Source of the DNA: CAWUKT01 sp963923035
Lineage (GTDB): Bacteria; Bacteroidota; Bacteroidia; J057; JADKCL01
Length of the DNA stretch: 64,000 nt
Reading direction: 5' to 3'
Assembly: GCA_963923035.1 (NCBI GenBank)
Contig: CAWUKT010000001.1
Span: 62,001 to 126,000 of the forward strand
Positions 26,699 through 34,961 of this stretch are shown piece after piece. A program made the translations under genes and the position numbers. The notes beneath the pieces were generated by a model, which worked only from the letters and a program-made list of their open reading frames with translations, ran no database searches and was not told the origin of the DNA. Numbering within the stretch: the first letter of the stretch is position 1; each line of letters begins with the position of its first letter.

Positions 26699-27892
26699 AT
26701 GAATGTACAAGAGACCCTGAAACAACGTGCGGAGGAGATTTTTCCCGATGTGATCCAGCTTCGGCGGACCATCCACCAGAATCCGGAATTGGCGTTTGAA
26801 GAACACGAGACGTCGGCCTTGGTGAAATCGGAATTGGAGAAATGGGGAATTGAATACGAAGAAAACGTGGCGAAAACCGGCGTGGTGGGCTACGTGCAGG
26901 GCCAGGGAAGTGGCGAAGACAAGGTGATCGCCCTGCGGGCGGACATGGACGCGCTGCCGATTCACGAGGCGAACGAGGTGGATTACAAGTCGAAGAATGC
27001 AGGGAAAATGCACGCGTGTGGCCACGATGTCCATACTTCCTCCTTGTTGGGGGCGGCCCGGCTCTTGCAGGAGCAGCGGGCGCATTTTCCCGGCACCATC
27101 AAACTGATTTTCCAGCCCTCCGAAGAAAAACTCCCCGGAGGCGCCAGTGTCATGATCGAAGAAGGCGTCCTGGCCAATCCCAATGTCACTTCCATCATCG
27201 GCCAGCACGTGATGCCCTACATCGACGTGGGCCGGATCGGGATGCGCAAAGGCATCTACATGGCCTCCGCCGACGAGATTTATTTCACTGTGAAAGGCCA
27301 GGGAGGCCATGCCGCCCAACCCCAGAACTTCATTGATCCGGTCATCATCACAGCCCATATCATCACCCAGCTCCAGACCGTGGTGAGCCGCATGGCCGAT
27401 CCGCGGATTCCGTCCGTGATCAGCTTCGGCAAGGTCCACGCCCACGGCGCGACCAATGTCATTCCCAACGAAGTGGCGGTCGAGGGGACCTACCGGACCA
27501 TGAACGAGGGCCAACGCGACAAGGCCCACGCGATGATTGCGGACATCATCCACCACACCGCCAAATCCATGGGCGGCTCGGCGGACATCAATATTGTCAA
27601 GGGCTATCCGGTCCTCACCAACGACGAAGAGTTGGGGAGCCGGGCCCGCGAATGGGTGGACAGCTATGTCGGCCCCGAAAACGTCGAAAACCTCGATTTA
27701 TGGTTGGCAGCCGAGGATTTTGCCTGGTATACCCAGGAAGTTCCCGGTTGTTTTTACCGTTTGGGCACCCGCAACGTCTCCAAAGGCATTGTCCATGGCC
27801 TCCACACCCCCCAATTCAACGTTGATGAGGATGCCCTGCGCTTGTCGACCGGCCTGATGGCGTGGTTGGCGATCCAGGAGCAGAATGCCTGA
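26699..27892 (+). CDS. M20 family amidohydrolase (hippurate/N-acyl-amino-acid hydrolase type)
   Basis: 397 residues, no signal peptide. Family motifs: [18 protein letters not shown] at 21-38, [11 protein letters not shown] with the conserved Asp, [16 protein letters not shown] with the metal-binding His, [12 protein letters not shown] with paired Glu, and a late FxxLGT-type loop (CFYRLGTRN) and GLHTPQFN with the last metal ligand His. These di-metal enzymes cleave N-acyl bonds of amino acids or related amides in the cytoplasm. The dimerisation (lid) domain lies at about 190-300. Substrate specificity cannot be predicted. Confidence 0.92.
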   Translation: MNVQETLKQRAEEIFPDVIQLRRTIHQNPELAFEEHETSALVKSELEKWGIEYEENVAKTGVVGYVQGQGSGEDKVIALRADMDALPIHEANEVDYKSKNAGKMHACGHDVHTSSLLGAARLLQEQRAHFPGTIKLIFQPSEEKLPGGASVMIEEGVLANPNVTSIIGQHVMPYIDVGRIGMRKGIYMASADEIYFTVKGQGGHAAQPQNFIDPVIITAHIITQLQTVVSRMADPRIPSVISFGKVHAHGATNVIPNEVAVEGTYRTMNEGQRDKAHAMIADIIHHTAKSMGGSADINIVKGYPVLTNDEELGSRAREWVDSYVGPENVENLDLWLAAEDFAWYTQEVPGCFYRLGTRNVSKGIVHGLHTPQFNVDEDALRLSTGLMAWLAIQEQNA

Positions 27893-27895
27893 TCC

Positions 27896-28879
27896 ATGCA
27901 AAAAGTCCTGATCATCCAGACCGCTTTTATTGGCGATGTCATTCTGGCCACACCGGTCATTGAGCAGGTGCGGGCCGCGTGGCCGGATGCGGCGATTGAT
28001 TTTTTGTTGCGGAAGGGAAACGAGAGCCTGTTCAAAGGCCATCCCGAGCTGCGGAAGGTCATTGTGCGGAACAAAAAGGAGGGGAAATGGAAAAGCCTGC
28101 GTAAAGTGCTGAAGGAGGTGCGGAATGAAAAATACGATCTGGTGATCAACCTCCACCGGTTCCTGTCCTCGGGGATCATTGCGGGCTTTTCGAAGGGAAA
28201 ACATATCTGCGGATTCGACAAGAATCCTTTTTCCTGGCGCTACCAACACAAAACTCCCCATGTCATTGCGGAGCCGGGCGAAGCCATTGTCCACGAAACC
28301 GAGCGCAACCGGCAGGTCGCTGCTCATCTGACGGGCAACCTGCCCGCCCCCATGCGTTTGTACCCCTCGGCCGAGGACTACGACCGCGTGCGGGAATCCC
28401 GCCCCTACGTGTGCATTGCGCCCACCTCCGTGTGGTTCACCAAGCAATGGCCGGCGGACCGCTGGGTCCGCCTCATCGACCGCATGCCCGGCGATTGCCG
28501 GGTCTTTTTGCTGGGCGCCCCGGGGGACCGGGCCGCCTGCGAAGCCCTGGCCGCCGCTGCGGCCCATGTCGACGTGCAGGTCCGGGCCGGCGAATTGAGC
28601 CTCTTGCAGTCGGCCGCGCTGATGGCAGGCGCCCGCATGAACTACGTGAATGATTCAGCGCCTTTGCACCTCGCGTCCGCGATAGATGCGCCGGTGACGG
28701 CCGTGTTTTTGTCGACCGTGCCCCGCTTTGGGTTTGGGCCGGGCGGTACCAAAGGCCAGGTCGTGGAAACGGAAGCGCCGCTGGAATGCCGGCCCTGCGG
28801 ACTCCACGGCTTCAAGGCGTGTCCCCAAGGCCATTTCAAATGCGCGGAAATTTCGGAAGAAAAATTCCCATTGCCGTGA
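27896..28879 (+). CDS. GT9 family glycosyltransferase (ADP-heptose:LPS heptosyltransferase-like)
   Basis: 327 residues, two Rossmann halves (GT-B). N-terminus KVLIIQTAFIGDVILATPVIEQ and C-terminal MNYVNDSAPLHLASAIDAPVTAVF are the two GT9 signatures (usual ends: GDxxxxxPxxxxL and NDSGxxHxAxAxxxP). The C-terminal cysteines (ECRPCGLHGFKACPQGHFKC) match a Cys-rich tail seen in Bacteroidota heptosyltransferase-like proteins. It probably adds heptose or a related sugar to the lipopolysaccharide core. Starts 3 bases after the M20 gene, so may be co-transcribed. A strong stem-loop overlaps its stop codon. Confidence 0.9.
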   Translation: MQKVLIIQTAFIGDVILATPVIEQVRAAWPDAAIDFLLRKGNESLFKGHPELRKVIVRNKKEGKWKSLRKVLKEVRNEKYDLVINLHRFLSSGIIAGFSKGKHICGFDKNPFSWRYQHKTPHVIAEPGEAIVHETERNRQVAAHLTGNLPAPMRLYPSAEDYDRVRESRPYVCIAPTSVWFTKQWPADRWVRLIDRMPGDCRVFLLGAPGDRAACEALAAAAAHVDVQVRAGELSLLQSAALMAGARMNYVNDSAPLHLASAIDAPVTAVFLSTVPRFGFGPGGTKGQVVETEAPLECRPCGLHGFKACPQGHFKCAEISEEKFPLP

Positions 28880-28899
28880 GGGAATCCCACGGCAATGGG
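28867..28899 (-). terminator. Intrinsic terminator downstream of rnc
   Basis: Perfect 12-bp stem (28867-28878 pairing with 28888-28899) with a 9-base loop. On the minus strand it is followed by AATTTTTCTTC, a U-rich tract, so it should end the rnc transcript. On the plus strand there is no U tract. The left arm covers the end of the GT9 gene, including its stop codon. Confidence 0.75.
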
Positions 28900-28912
28900 A
28901 GGGAAGAGTTTG

Positions 28913-29662
28913 TTATCGGACGGGTTGGAGTTCCGGCGTCAGTACTTTGAGCCGGATCAAGGCGGATTCGGAGGCATTTTGTTCTGCCACCTTCTTCTTT
29001 TTTCCTTCTCCCGTACCCATCACACGAGAGCCAATTTTTACCTGGACTTTAAAGTATTTGTCGTTTCCTTCTCCCCGCTCACTCACCAATTCATAGGTCA
29101 GGGGCTCCAATTTTTCTTTCTGCACATGCTCGAGGAGCATGGATTTGAAATTGTAAATGGTTTCCTGAACCGTACTGAGATCGATGTGCTCCAGCAAAAT
29201 CTTGCGGATAATGAATTTCTTGGTCTTTTTGAACCCCAAATCCATGTACACAGCGCCAATGAATGCTTCCAGCGCGTCGCCGTACATTGATTTGTTGATC
29301 TGACCTTTCCGCGTTTTGTTGAATTTGACGAGGGAATCGAGTTTGATTTTCTTACAGATATCGTTGAGGGAGCGTCGGTTGACGATCTTGGCCCTCATTT
29401 CGGTGAGAAAACCTTCAGATTCGGTGGGATAAATTTTAAAGAGGTACTCAGAAACGACGGCATCTAAAATGGTGTCTCCGAGAAATTCCAGGCGTTCGTT
29501 GCACTCCATGTGGCTGGCTTTCCGGGCAGTTACGAGAGAACTGTGCCGTAGGGCCAGGTGGTAAAGAAAAGGTTCGCGGGGAAGAAAGCCGGTGATCATT
29601 TTCACCTGTTTGACGAATACTTTCTCCTCGCCTACCAAATTATAAAGTAGTGCACGTACCAA
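28913..29662 (-). CDS. rnc: Ribonuclease III
   Basis: 249 residues; the predicted start is TTG at 29662, chosen because the segment KVFVKQVKMITGFLP aligns with the usual N-terminus; an ATG at 29599 would be shorter. RNase III signature NERLEFLGDTILDAVVS at about 55-71 with the catalytic Glu/Asp, second acidic pair in MYGDALEAFIGA, and a C-terminal dsRNA-binding domain from about 175 (NFKSMLLEHVQKEKLEPLTYELV, ending KKKVAEQNASESALIRL). Cleaves double-stranded RNA in rRNA and mRNA processing. Follows fabF and acpP, the usual order. Confidence 0.95.
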   Translation of the reverse strand: MVRALLYNLVGEEKVFVKQVKMITGFLPREPFLYHLALRHSSLVTARKASHMECNERLEFLGDTILDAVVSEYLFKIYPTESEGFLTEMRAKIVNRRSLNDICKKIKLDSLVKFNKTRKGQINKSMYGDALEAFIGAVYMDLGFKKTKKFIIRKILLEHIDLSTVQETIYNFKSMLLEHVQKEKLEPLTYELVSERGEGNDKYFKVQVKIGSRVMGTGEGKKKKVAEQNASESALIRLKVLTPELQPVR

Positions 29663-29830
29663 AATAAAAAACTTAATATAAACGTCAGCTGGCCAGAAAC
29701 CGGCTGCCGACCAAGGGCACGCGAAATGGATGGGGGATAAGTGGAAGCGAAGAATGGTACTCTGCCCTTACGCTTATCACATTGATAACCAGTTGCTGCC
29801 CGGGGAGGGAAACGGTAAAATCTGACCCTG

Positions 29831-31081
29831 CTATTCTCCTATTTTACGAAATACCAGCGAGGCATTGTGGCCGCCGAAGCCAAAAGTGTTGCTGATGGCG
29901 GCGTTGATGTCGCGCTTTTGAGCGGTATTAAAGGTATAGTTGAGATCGCAGTCGGGGTCGTCGGTGAAGTGGTTGATGGTGGGAGGTACGATGCCATTCT
30001 TAATGGCGAGGATGGAAGCAATGGCCTCAATGGCGCCGGCGGCGCCGAGGAGGTGACCAGTCATTGACTTGGTAGAACTTATATTCAGCGAAGAGGCGTT
30101 GTCACCGAAGACCGTCTTGATGGCCTGTGTTTCGGCGATGTCACCCAGCGGAGTAGAAGTTCCGTGAACGTTGATGTAGTCAATATCTGTGGTCTGCAAT
30201 CCACCGATTTGGAGGCACATGCGCATGGCACGGGCCGCGCCTTCACCATCGGGGGGAGGAGCAGTGATGTGATGGGCATCGGCAGTGGCGCCGTAGCCCG
30301 CCAGTTCGGCGTAGATTTTTGCTCCGCGGGCCTTGGCGTGCTCGTATTCTTCGAGTACGAGGGCCGCGCCACCTTCACCCAGGACGAAACCGTCGCGGTC
30401 TTTGTCAAAAGGTCGGCTAGCAGTGGAGGGGTCGTCGTTGCGGGTAGAGAGGGCCTTCATCGAGCTGAACCCACCGACGCCGGCTTCGGTGACGGCAGCT
30501 TCGGACCCTCCGGCGAGCATGACGTCGGCCATGCCATTGCGGATGAGGAGGAAGGCGTCGCCAATGCAGTGGCTGGAGGTCGCACAGGCACTCACGCAAC
30601 TGTAATTGGGCCCTTTCAGGCCGTACTTCATCGATACATGGCCGGAGGCGATGTCGATGATCATTTTGGGGATGAAGAAAGGATTGAACCGGGGGGTCCC
30701 GTCGCCAGCGAAGAAGGTTTGCATCTCCTGCTGGAAGGTCAAAATTCCTCCAATCCCCGAACCAAGTAAGACACCGAAGCGGTCTTTGTCGACCTTAGCT
30801 TCGGTGTCTAACCCTGCGTCTTTCATCGCTTCATCAGATGAAACGATGGCATAGTGACAGAAGGGATCCATCCGACGGGATTCCCTCCGATCGAGGTAAT
30901 TCTTTACATCAAAGTCTTTTACTTCACAGGCAAACCGGGTTTTGAATTTACTGGCGTCGAATCTTGTGATCTCGGCGGCGCCACTTACTCCATTGACCAA
31001 GCTGTTCCAATAGGTTGGAACATCAATTCCAATTGGGGTGACCGCCCCTATACCCGTAATTACAACTCTCCGGTCCGTCAT
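29831..31081 (-). CDS. fabF: 3-oxoacyl-[acyl-carrier-protein] synthase II
   Basis: 416 residues, full length for a KAS II. Catalytic Cys in NYSCVSACATSSHCIG, first His in NVHGTSTPLGD and second His in MTGHLLGAAGA give the Cys-His-His triad. It condenses malonyl-ACP with acyl-ACP in fatty acid elongation. It lies 30 bases downstream of acpP on the same strand, the standard fab arrangement, and its product ACP substrate is thus made with it. Start ATG at 31081 (MTDRRVVITGIGAVTPIG) fits the family. Confidence 0.97.
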   Translation of the reverse strand: MTDRRVVITGIGAVTPIGIDVPTYWNSLVNGVSGAAEITRFDASKFKTRFACEVKDFDVKNYLDRRESRRMDPFCHYAIVSSDEAMKDAGLDTEAKVDKDRFGVLLGSGIGGILTFQQEMQTFFAGDGTPRFNPFFIPKMIIDIASGHVSMKYGLKGPNYSCVSACATSSHCIGDAFLLIRNGMADVMLAGGSEAAVTEAGVGGFSSMKALSTRNDDPSTASRPFDKDRDGFVLGEGGAALVLEEYEHAKARGAKIYAELAGYGATADAHHITAPPPDGEGAARAMRMCLQIGGLQTTDIDYINVHGTSTPLGDIAETQAIKTVFGDNASSLNISSTKSMTGHLLGAAGAIEAIASILAIKNGIVPPTINHFTDDPDCDLNYTFNTAQKRDINAAISNTFGFGGHNASLVFRKIGE

Positions 31082-31111
31082 CTAAAAAACTTTGATTATG
31101 CTTTCAGGAAA

Positions 31112-31351
31112 TTAATTGCTGCTGTTGCTTTCCAGGTAAGAGATGGCATCGCCAACGGTGACGATTTTTTCGGCATCTTCATCCGGAATGCTGATGTTAA
31201 ACGCGCGTTCGAACTCCATGATGAGCTCAACGGTGTCCAGCGAGTCAGCACCGAGGTCATTGGCAAAGCTAGCCTCGGGAGTCACTTCGTTCTCAGCTAC
31301 GCCCAACTTGTCGACGATGATGCTGGTTACTTGTGTTGCGATTTCCGACAT
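31112..31351 (-). CDS. acpP: Acyl carrier protein
   Basis: 79 residues. The phosphopantetheine attachment motif is [10 protein letters not shown] with Ser37. Acidic four-helix bundle ([19 protein letters not shown]) of standard length. Carries acyl chains in fatty acid and lipid A synthesis. A clear promoter lies at 31421-31449 and a stem-loop in the leader at 31389-31409. Confidence 0.97.
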   Translation of the reverse strand: MSEIATQVTSIIVDKLGVAENEVTPEASFANDLGADSLDTVELIMEFERAFNISIPDEDAEKIVTVGDAISYLESNSSN

Positions 31352-31388
31352 TTTCGTAATCGTTTTTTAATTGAGTTAATACCTACAA

Positions 31389-31409
31389 AAAGAGGCCCGA
31401 AGCCTCTTT
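31389..31409 (-). other. Stem-loop in the acpP leader
   Basis: Perfect 8-bp inverted repeat, AAAGAGGC and GCCTCTTT, around a five-base loop. On the minus strand it lies about 40 bases before the acpP ATG and downstream of the predicted transcription start, so it belongs to the 5' leader. It is followed by TTTTG, so weak termination or a stability role are both possible. Confidence 0.6.
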
Positions 31410-31420
31410 CAAAACTTCCG

Positions 31421-31449
31421 CAAATATAATACTTTTTAATTTTGTGCAA
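31421..31449 (-). promoter_or_regulatory. Predicted Bacteroidota-type promoter of acpP-fabF-rnc
   Basis: On the minus strand: TTG at 31449-31447, 18 bases, then TATATTTG at 31428-31421. This matches the Bacteroidota -33 TTG / -7 TAnnTTTG consensus with a spacing close to the usual 19. The predicted start falls a few bases after 31421, giving a leader of roughly 65 bases. Confidence 0.7.
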
Positions 31450-31648
31450 CTTTCAGTCGAATCATCCCTCCAATTCCTTTGCAAATCCACTTTTTACCTT
31501 AGTTTTAAAGGCTCAGGGCAATAATTCCCCGAAATTTTTCCATCAACTACGGATGAATTCTGCCTTACATTTTGGTTGAATGCACCCTCGATGGTAGTTA
31601 TTGTAGATTCTACGTTTTATATTTAAAATTCGCTTATCGCAATCGGTA

Positions 31649-32053
31649 GTGGCTCGAAAAAACGTCATCAAAGTAGAATTTGATTCTCCCTTCACGGTTC
31701 TGGGAATCGCCTCCAACGAAAAAATCTGGAAGGTGGCCTGGGGAATCAACCAAGCTCTCGGGCTTGAATTGACTTCCCGTCAAGAAGAGTCAAACGTCAA
31801 TATGGAGGTTCTGGACCTCTATACCGACTATGAGTCCAATATCGATTTTGATTTTCTGCTATTTGAAAATACCCAACCAACCCGCAAAGTGCCTCCCCTC
31901 GCGCGGAAGTTCCGGTTTTGGTTGGTCATCCGGCAAAAACGCGAAACCACTCCTGAAATCAGCAAGCTCCTCGAACAATTGGGAGCCGTGGATTTAGTGA
32001 CGTTTGCCGTGGATCTTACCCAAGAAAAAGACATCAAAAAACTACTGCCTTGA
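31649..32053 (+). CDS. IPExxxVDY-like small protein upstream of pyruvate kinase
   Basis: 134 residues; start is GTG 31649. The gene sits directly before pyk, as the IPExxxVDY family does in many Bacteroidota, and has the family's size and layout (a small alpha/beta domain). The diagnostic IPExxxVDY stretch is degenerate here: PPLARKFRFWLVI occupies the equivalent place. Its TGA overlaps the TTG start of pyk, so the two are likely translationally coupled. Function of the family is not known to me. Confidence 0.65.
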   Translation: MARKNVIKVEFDSPFTVLGIASNEKIWKVAWGINQALGLELTSRQEESNVNMEVLDLYTDYESNIDFDFLLFENTQPTRKVPPLARKFRFWLVIRQKRETTPEISKLLEQLGAVDLVTFAVDLTQEKDIKKLLP

Positions 32054-33486
32054 GTATCATAACCTTTAACCGCACCAAGGTGGTCTGCACCATTGGTCCG
32101 GCCTCCAGCGACGAAGACACTCTCCGTGAAATGATCAAATCGGGCATGGATGTAGCCCGACTCAATTTCTCCCACGGAACCCACGAAGTCCACGCGGAAA
32201 CAGTTCGGCGGGTCCGGAAGGTCAGCAAAGAAATGAACGTTCCGGTCATGATCCTGCAAGATTTGCAGGGTCCCAAGATCAGAATTGGCGTGCTGGAAGA
32301 GCCCTATCCCATCCAGCCAGGCGACCGGCTGTTCATCAGTGCCTCCATCAAGGAGCGCAAAGACAATATCCTCCCGATCCAGTACCAGACCTTTGCCGAA
32401 GACGTCCGCGCCGGGGATGTGGTCCTGGCCGACGATGGGAAGGTGAGCATGCGGGTGATCGAAACCAACAAGCAGGATTTGGTCGAATTGGAGGTGATCG
32501 CTGGTTCCGCTATCGGGTCCCGCAAAGGCGTTAATTTGCCCTTTACCCCCATCTCCATGCCCTCCCTGACGGAAAAGGACATCGCCGACCTCGAGTTTGG
32601 TTTGTCCCAGGAAGTCGATTGGGTTGCCCTTTCCTTTGTCCGTACCGCCCAGGAAGTCCGAGAATTGAAAAAGCGGATTCGGACCTTGGGTGCCGATGCC
32701 CGGGTCATTTCCAAGATCGAAAAGCCGGAAGCGCTGAAAAATATCACCGAGATCATCGAAGAAAGCGATGGCATCATGGTGGCGCGGGGAGATTTAGGGG
32801 TCGAAATTCCCCTGGAAGAGGTTCCGATGTGGCAAAAGGACATCATTTCCAAGTGCAACAAGGCCGGCAAGCCGGTGATTGTGGCGACGCAGATGATGGA
32901 GTCCATGATGGAAAATAGCCGTCCGACCCGCGCGGAAGCAAATGACGTGGCCAATGCGGTGACGGATGGCGCCGATGCGGTGATGCTGAGTGGAGAGACG
33001 TCGGTGGGAAAATATCCGGTGGACGTGGTGAAGAGTATGAACAAGATCATCGCGACGGTCGAGAAGATGGCGGATATCTACTATCCGAACGAAAACATGA
33101 CCGTGGATCCGGCTTCGCCGACCTTTATCAACGATTCGATCATCGTGAGCGCCTGTAAGCTCGCGAAGCATACGGGTGCCGATGCGCTCATCGGCATGAC
33201 GGCCTCAGGCTATACCGCCTTCCGCATCGCCATGTGCCGCCCCAAGGCGAACATCTTCGTCTTTACCCACAACAAGCGCATGCTCAACAAGCTGAACCTG
33301 GTCTGGGGCGTCCGGGCCTTCTATTATGACAGCTACGAGAGTACCGACCGGACGATCGACGATACCACGGAAATCCTGCGCCTCGGCCAGTACATCATGC
33401 GGGGCGATCTCATCGTTCACTGCGCGAGCATCCCGCTCCAGAAGCGTCAGCGGACCAATATGGTGAAGATCCAGGTCGTAGAGTAG
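32050..33486 (+). CDS. pyk: Pyruvate kinase
   Basis: 478 residues; start is TTG at 32050 overlapping the preceding TGA. N-terminus TKVVCTIGPASSDEDTL is typical. Conserved segments: MDVARLNFSHG, LQDLQGPKIRIG (active-site Lys region), the signature ISKIEKPEALKNITEII with the catalytic Lys, GIMVARGDLGVEIP, and the K/R MSGE-type ADAVMLSGETSVGKYPV. Makes pyruvate and ATP from PEP and ADP, the last glycolytic step. C-terminal regulatory domain present (to residue 478), so allosteric control is likely. Confidence 0.97.
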   Translation: MSIITFNRTKVVCTIGPASSDEDTLREMIKSGMDVARLNFSHGTHEVHAETVRRVRKVSKEMNVPVMILQDLQGPKIRIGVLEEPYPIQPGDRLFISASIKERKDNILPIQYQTFAEDVRAGDVVLADDGKVSMRVIETNKQDLVELEVIAGSAIGSRKGVNLPFTPISMPSLTEKDIADLEFGLSQEVDWVALSFVRTAQEVRELKKRIRTLGADARVISKIEKPEALKNITEIIEESDGIMVARGDLGVEIPLEEVPMWQKDIISKCNKAGKPVIVATQMMESMMENSRPTRAEANDVANAVTDGADAVMLSGETSVGKYPVDVVKSMNKIIATVEKMADIYYPNENMTVDPASPTFINDSIIVSACKLAKHTGADALIGMTASGYTAFRIAMCRPKANIFVFTHNKRMLNKLNLVWGVRAFYYDSYESTDRTIDDTTEILRLGQYIMRGDLIVHCASIPLQKRQRTNMVKIQVVE

Positions 33487-33582
33487 AGTTATTGAAAGGG
33501 TGGAGCCGTGCGTTCATCGAATAAATCCAACCATTGGCTCCCGTAACCGCTATCATGCAGTAGACATATACTAAAACAGTCC

Positions 33583-34164
33583 ATGAACATCCTTGATATC
33601 ATCAAAAATCAACTCGGCGACGAGAAGGTCGAGCAAATGAGCCAACACCTTGGCGAAGATAAACAGTCCACCCTGAGCGCACTGGGGGACGCAGTGCCGG
33701 TCATTTTGGGCGGTTTGGCCCGGAATGCAAAGAGCGAAGAAGGCGCCAACTCGTTGGCAGGTGCATTGGACCGGGACCACGACGGTTCCATTCTAGAAAA
33801 CCTCGGTGGTTTGATCTCGAGCCCGGAATCGGGCCAGGGCCAGGGCATCCTCAAGCACGTCCTGGGCGGCAAGCGCGAAGCTACTGAGCAAGCAGTCGCC
33901 AAGAAGAGCGGCATCAGCCTGGAATCGGCTGCCAAGGTCTTCCAAATCGCCGCGCCGTTGGTGATGGGATATTTGGGCAAAAAGAAAAAGGAGCAAAACC
34001 TGGATGCGGGCTCTCTCGCCAATGTGGTCCAGTCGGCTTCCAAGTCTTCGGAAGAAGAAAGTGGGCTGGGTAGCCTGGTTTCTGGTCTGCTCGACCGGGA
34101 CGGCGACGGCAACGTGATGGATGACATCGGTGACATCATCGGTGGCTTCCTCGGCGGCCGTTAA
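33583..34164 (+). CDS. DUF937 family protein
   Basis: 193 residues. The N-terminal half (MNILDIIKNQLGDEKVEQMS, LSALGDAVPVILGGLAR) matches the DUF937 domain: short amphipathic helices with many Gly/Ala. The C-terminal LLDRDGDGNVMDDIGDIIGGFLGG is the typical DUF937 tail. Known family members are bacterial cytoplasmic proteins of uncertain function; some are related to YidB. Isolated gene between pyk and a bidirectional terminator. Confidence 0.9.
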   Translation: MNILDIIKNQLGDEKVEQMSQHLGEDKQSTLSALGDAVPVILGGLARNAKSEEGANSLAGALDRDHDGSILENLGGLISSPESGQGQGILKHVLGGKREATEQAVAKKSGISLESAAKVFQIAAPLVMGYLGKKKKEQNLDAGSLANVVQSASKSSEEESGLGSLVSGLLDRDGDGNVMDDIGDIIGGFLGGR

Positions 34165-34188
34165 GCCCCCGCATATCTAAGACATAAA

Positions 34189-34239
34189 AATCCCGCAGTG
34201 GAGTCCGAAAGGAATTTCCACTGCGGGATTCTCTTTTTT
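34189..34239. terminator. Bidirectional intrinsic terminator
   Basis: 14-bp perfect stem, AATCCCGCAGTGGA at 34189-34202 with TCCACTGCGGGATT at 34217-34230, followed on the plus strand by CTCTTTTTT (DUF937 gene) and on the minus strand by TTTTTATGTC (TetR gene). It separates the converging DUF937 and TetR genes. Confidence 0.9.
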
Positions 34240-34246
34240 ATTTCCC

Positions 34247-34867
34247 TCAATTGCCCGCCCGCATCTCTTCTCCCTTCAGCAGTCCGTAGAACTTCATCTG
34301 GAAATAGGCTTCGAAGGCCTGTTGCAGGGTAATGCTGTTTTCTTCGAGGAATTGGGGGTCGAGGAGCGCATTGAAGACGGCCTGGTCCGTCAGCACCAGG
34401 ACGCTCGGGTGAACGTCGCGGATCAGATTCTTGCTCAGGCCTTCCTGGTAGAAGCCGCGGAGGACCATGCGGGCCATGCTCTGGAAGAAAGAAATCTTTT
34501 CCCAGAGGGGCGGAAAATCTTTGCGGATGTCCCGGAGAAAATTGGTGGAGACATCTTCGAGACAGCGGGAAAGGTGCTCGAGGGATTTTCGGTAGCGGTC
34601 GACGTATTCGAGGCTCGAATCGCCCATAATGGGAACAAATCCGCGGATTTCTTCCAATTTTTCGCTCAACGCGAGGTCCAGCAACTCCTCCTGCGAACGG
34701 AAGTACTTGTAAATGGTCGCTTTGCTCTTTCCCAGCCGCGCCGCAATGTCATCCATGGTCAAGCCGCTGATGCCCCCGCCTTCCAGGGACGGAATCAAGG
34801 CCATGGCGATTTCCCTTCTCTTCTCAGGATTGAGATTTCTCTTCTTTTCGGTTGATTTCCTGCCCAT
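34247..34867 (-). CDS. TetR/AcrR family transcriptional regulator
   Basis: 206 residues from ATG 34867 (MGRKSTEKKRNLN); an ATG at 34891 would add eight residues. The helix-turn-helix is clear at about 35-60: GLTMDDIAARLGKSKATIYKYFRSQEELL, the TetR signature with its KATIYKYF. The C-terminal helical domain (about 80-206) is ligand-binding and of the usual size. Divergent from the AlkB-like gene, so likely its regulator, responding to an alkyl or aromatic ligand. TetR proteins normally repress, with release on binding ligand. Confidence 0.9.
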   Translation of the reverse strand: MGRKSTEKKRNLNPEKRREIAMALIPSLEGGGISGLTMDDIAARLGKSKATIYKYFRSQEELLDLALSEKLEEIRGFVPIMGDSSLEYVDRYRKSLEHLSRCLEDVSTNFLRDIRKDFPPLWEKISFFQSMARMVLRGFYQEGLSKNLIRDVHPSVLVLTDQAVFNALLDPQFLEENSITLQQAFEAYFQMKFYGLLKGEEMRAGN

Positions 34868-34932
34868 GCCGCAATTTACGCCAATGAACATAAACTATTT
34901 TTGAATGATTAGTATTTTTCGGATGCTCTTCT

Positions 34933-34940
34933 TATATTTG
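34933..34940 (+). promoter_or_regulatory. Predicted -7 element of the AlkB-like gene
   Basis: TATATTTG at 34933-34940 equals the Bacteroidota -7 consensus TAnnTTTG and lies 21 bases before the ATG. No TTG appears at the usual -33 distance; the closest is at 34901-34903, 29 bases upstream. The motif ATGAACA occurs twice in this intergenic region (34884 and 34953), a possible regulator half-site. Confidence 0.5.
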
Positions 34941-34961
34941 ATATGAACAAACGTCTTATTC

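Noticed and set aside
31603..31613. GTAGA-T-TCTAC palindrome before the IPExxxVDY-like gene
   Set aside because: Only five pairs with one base in the middle; too short to support as an operator without other copies.
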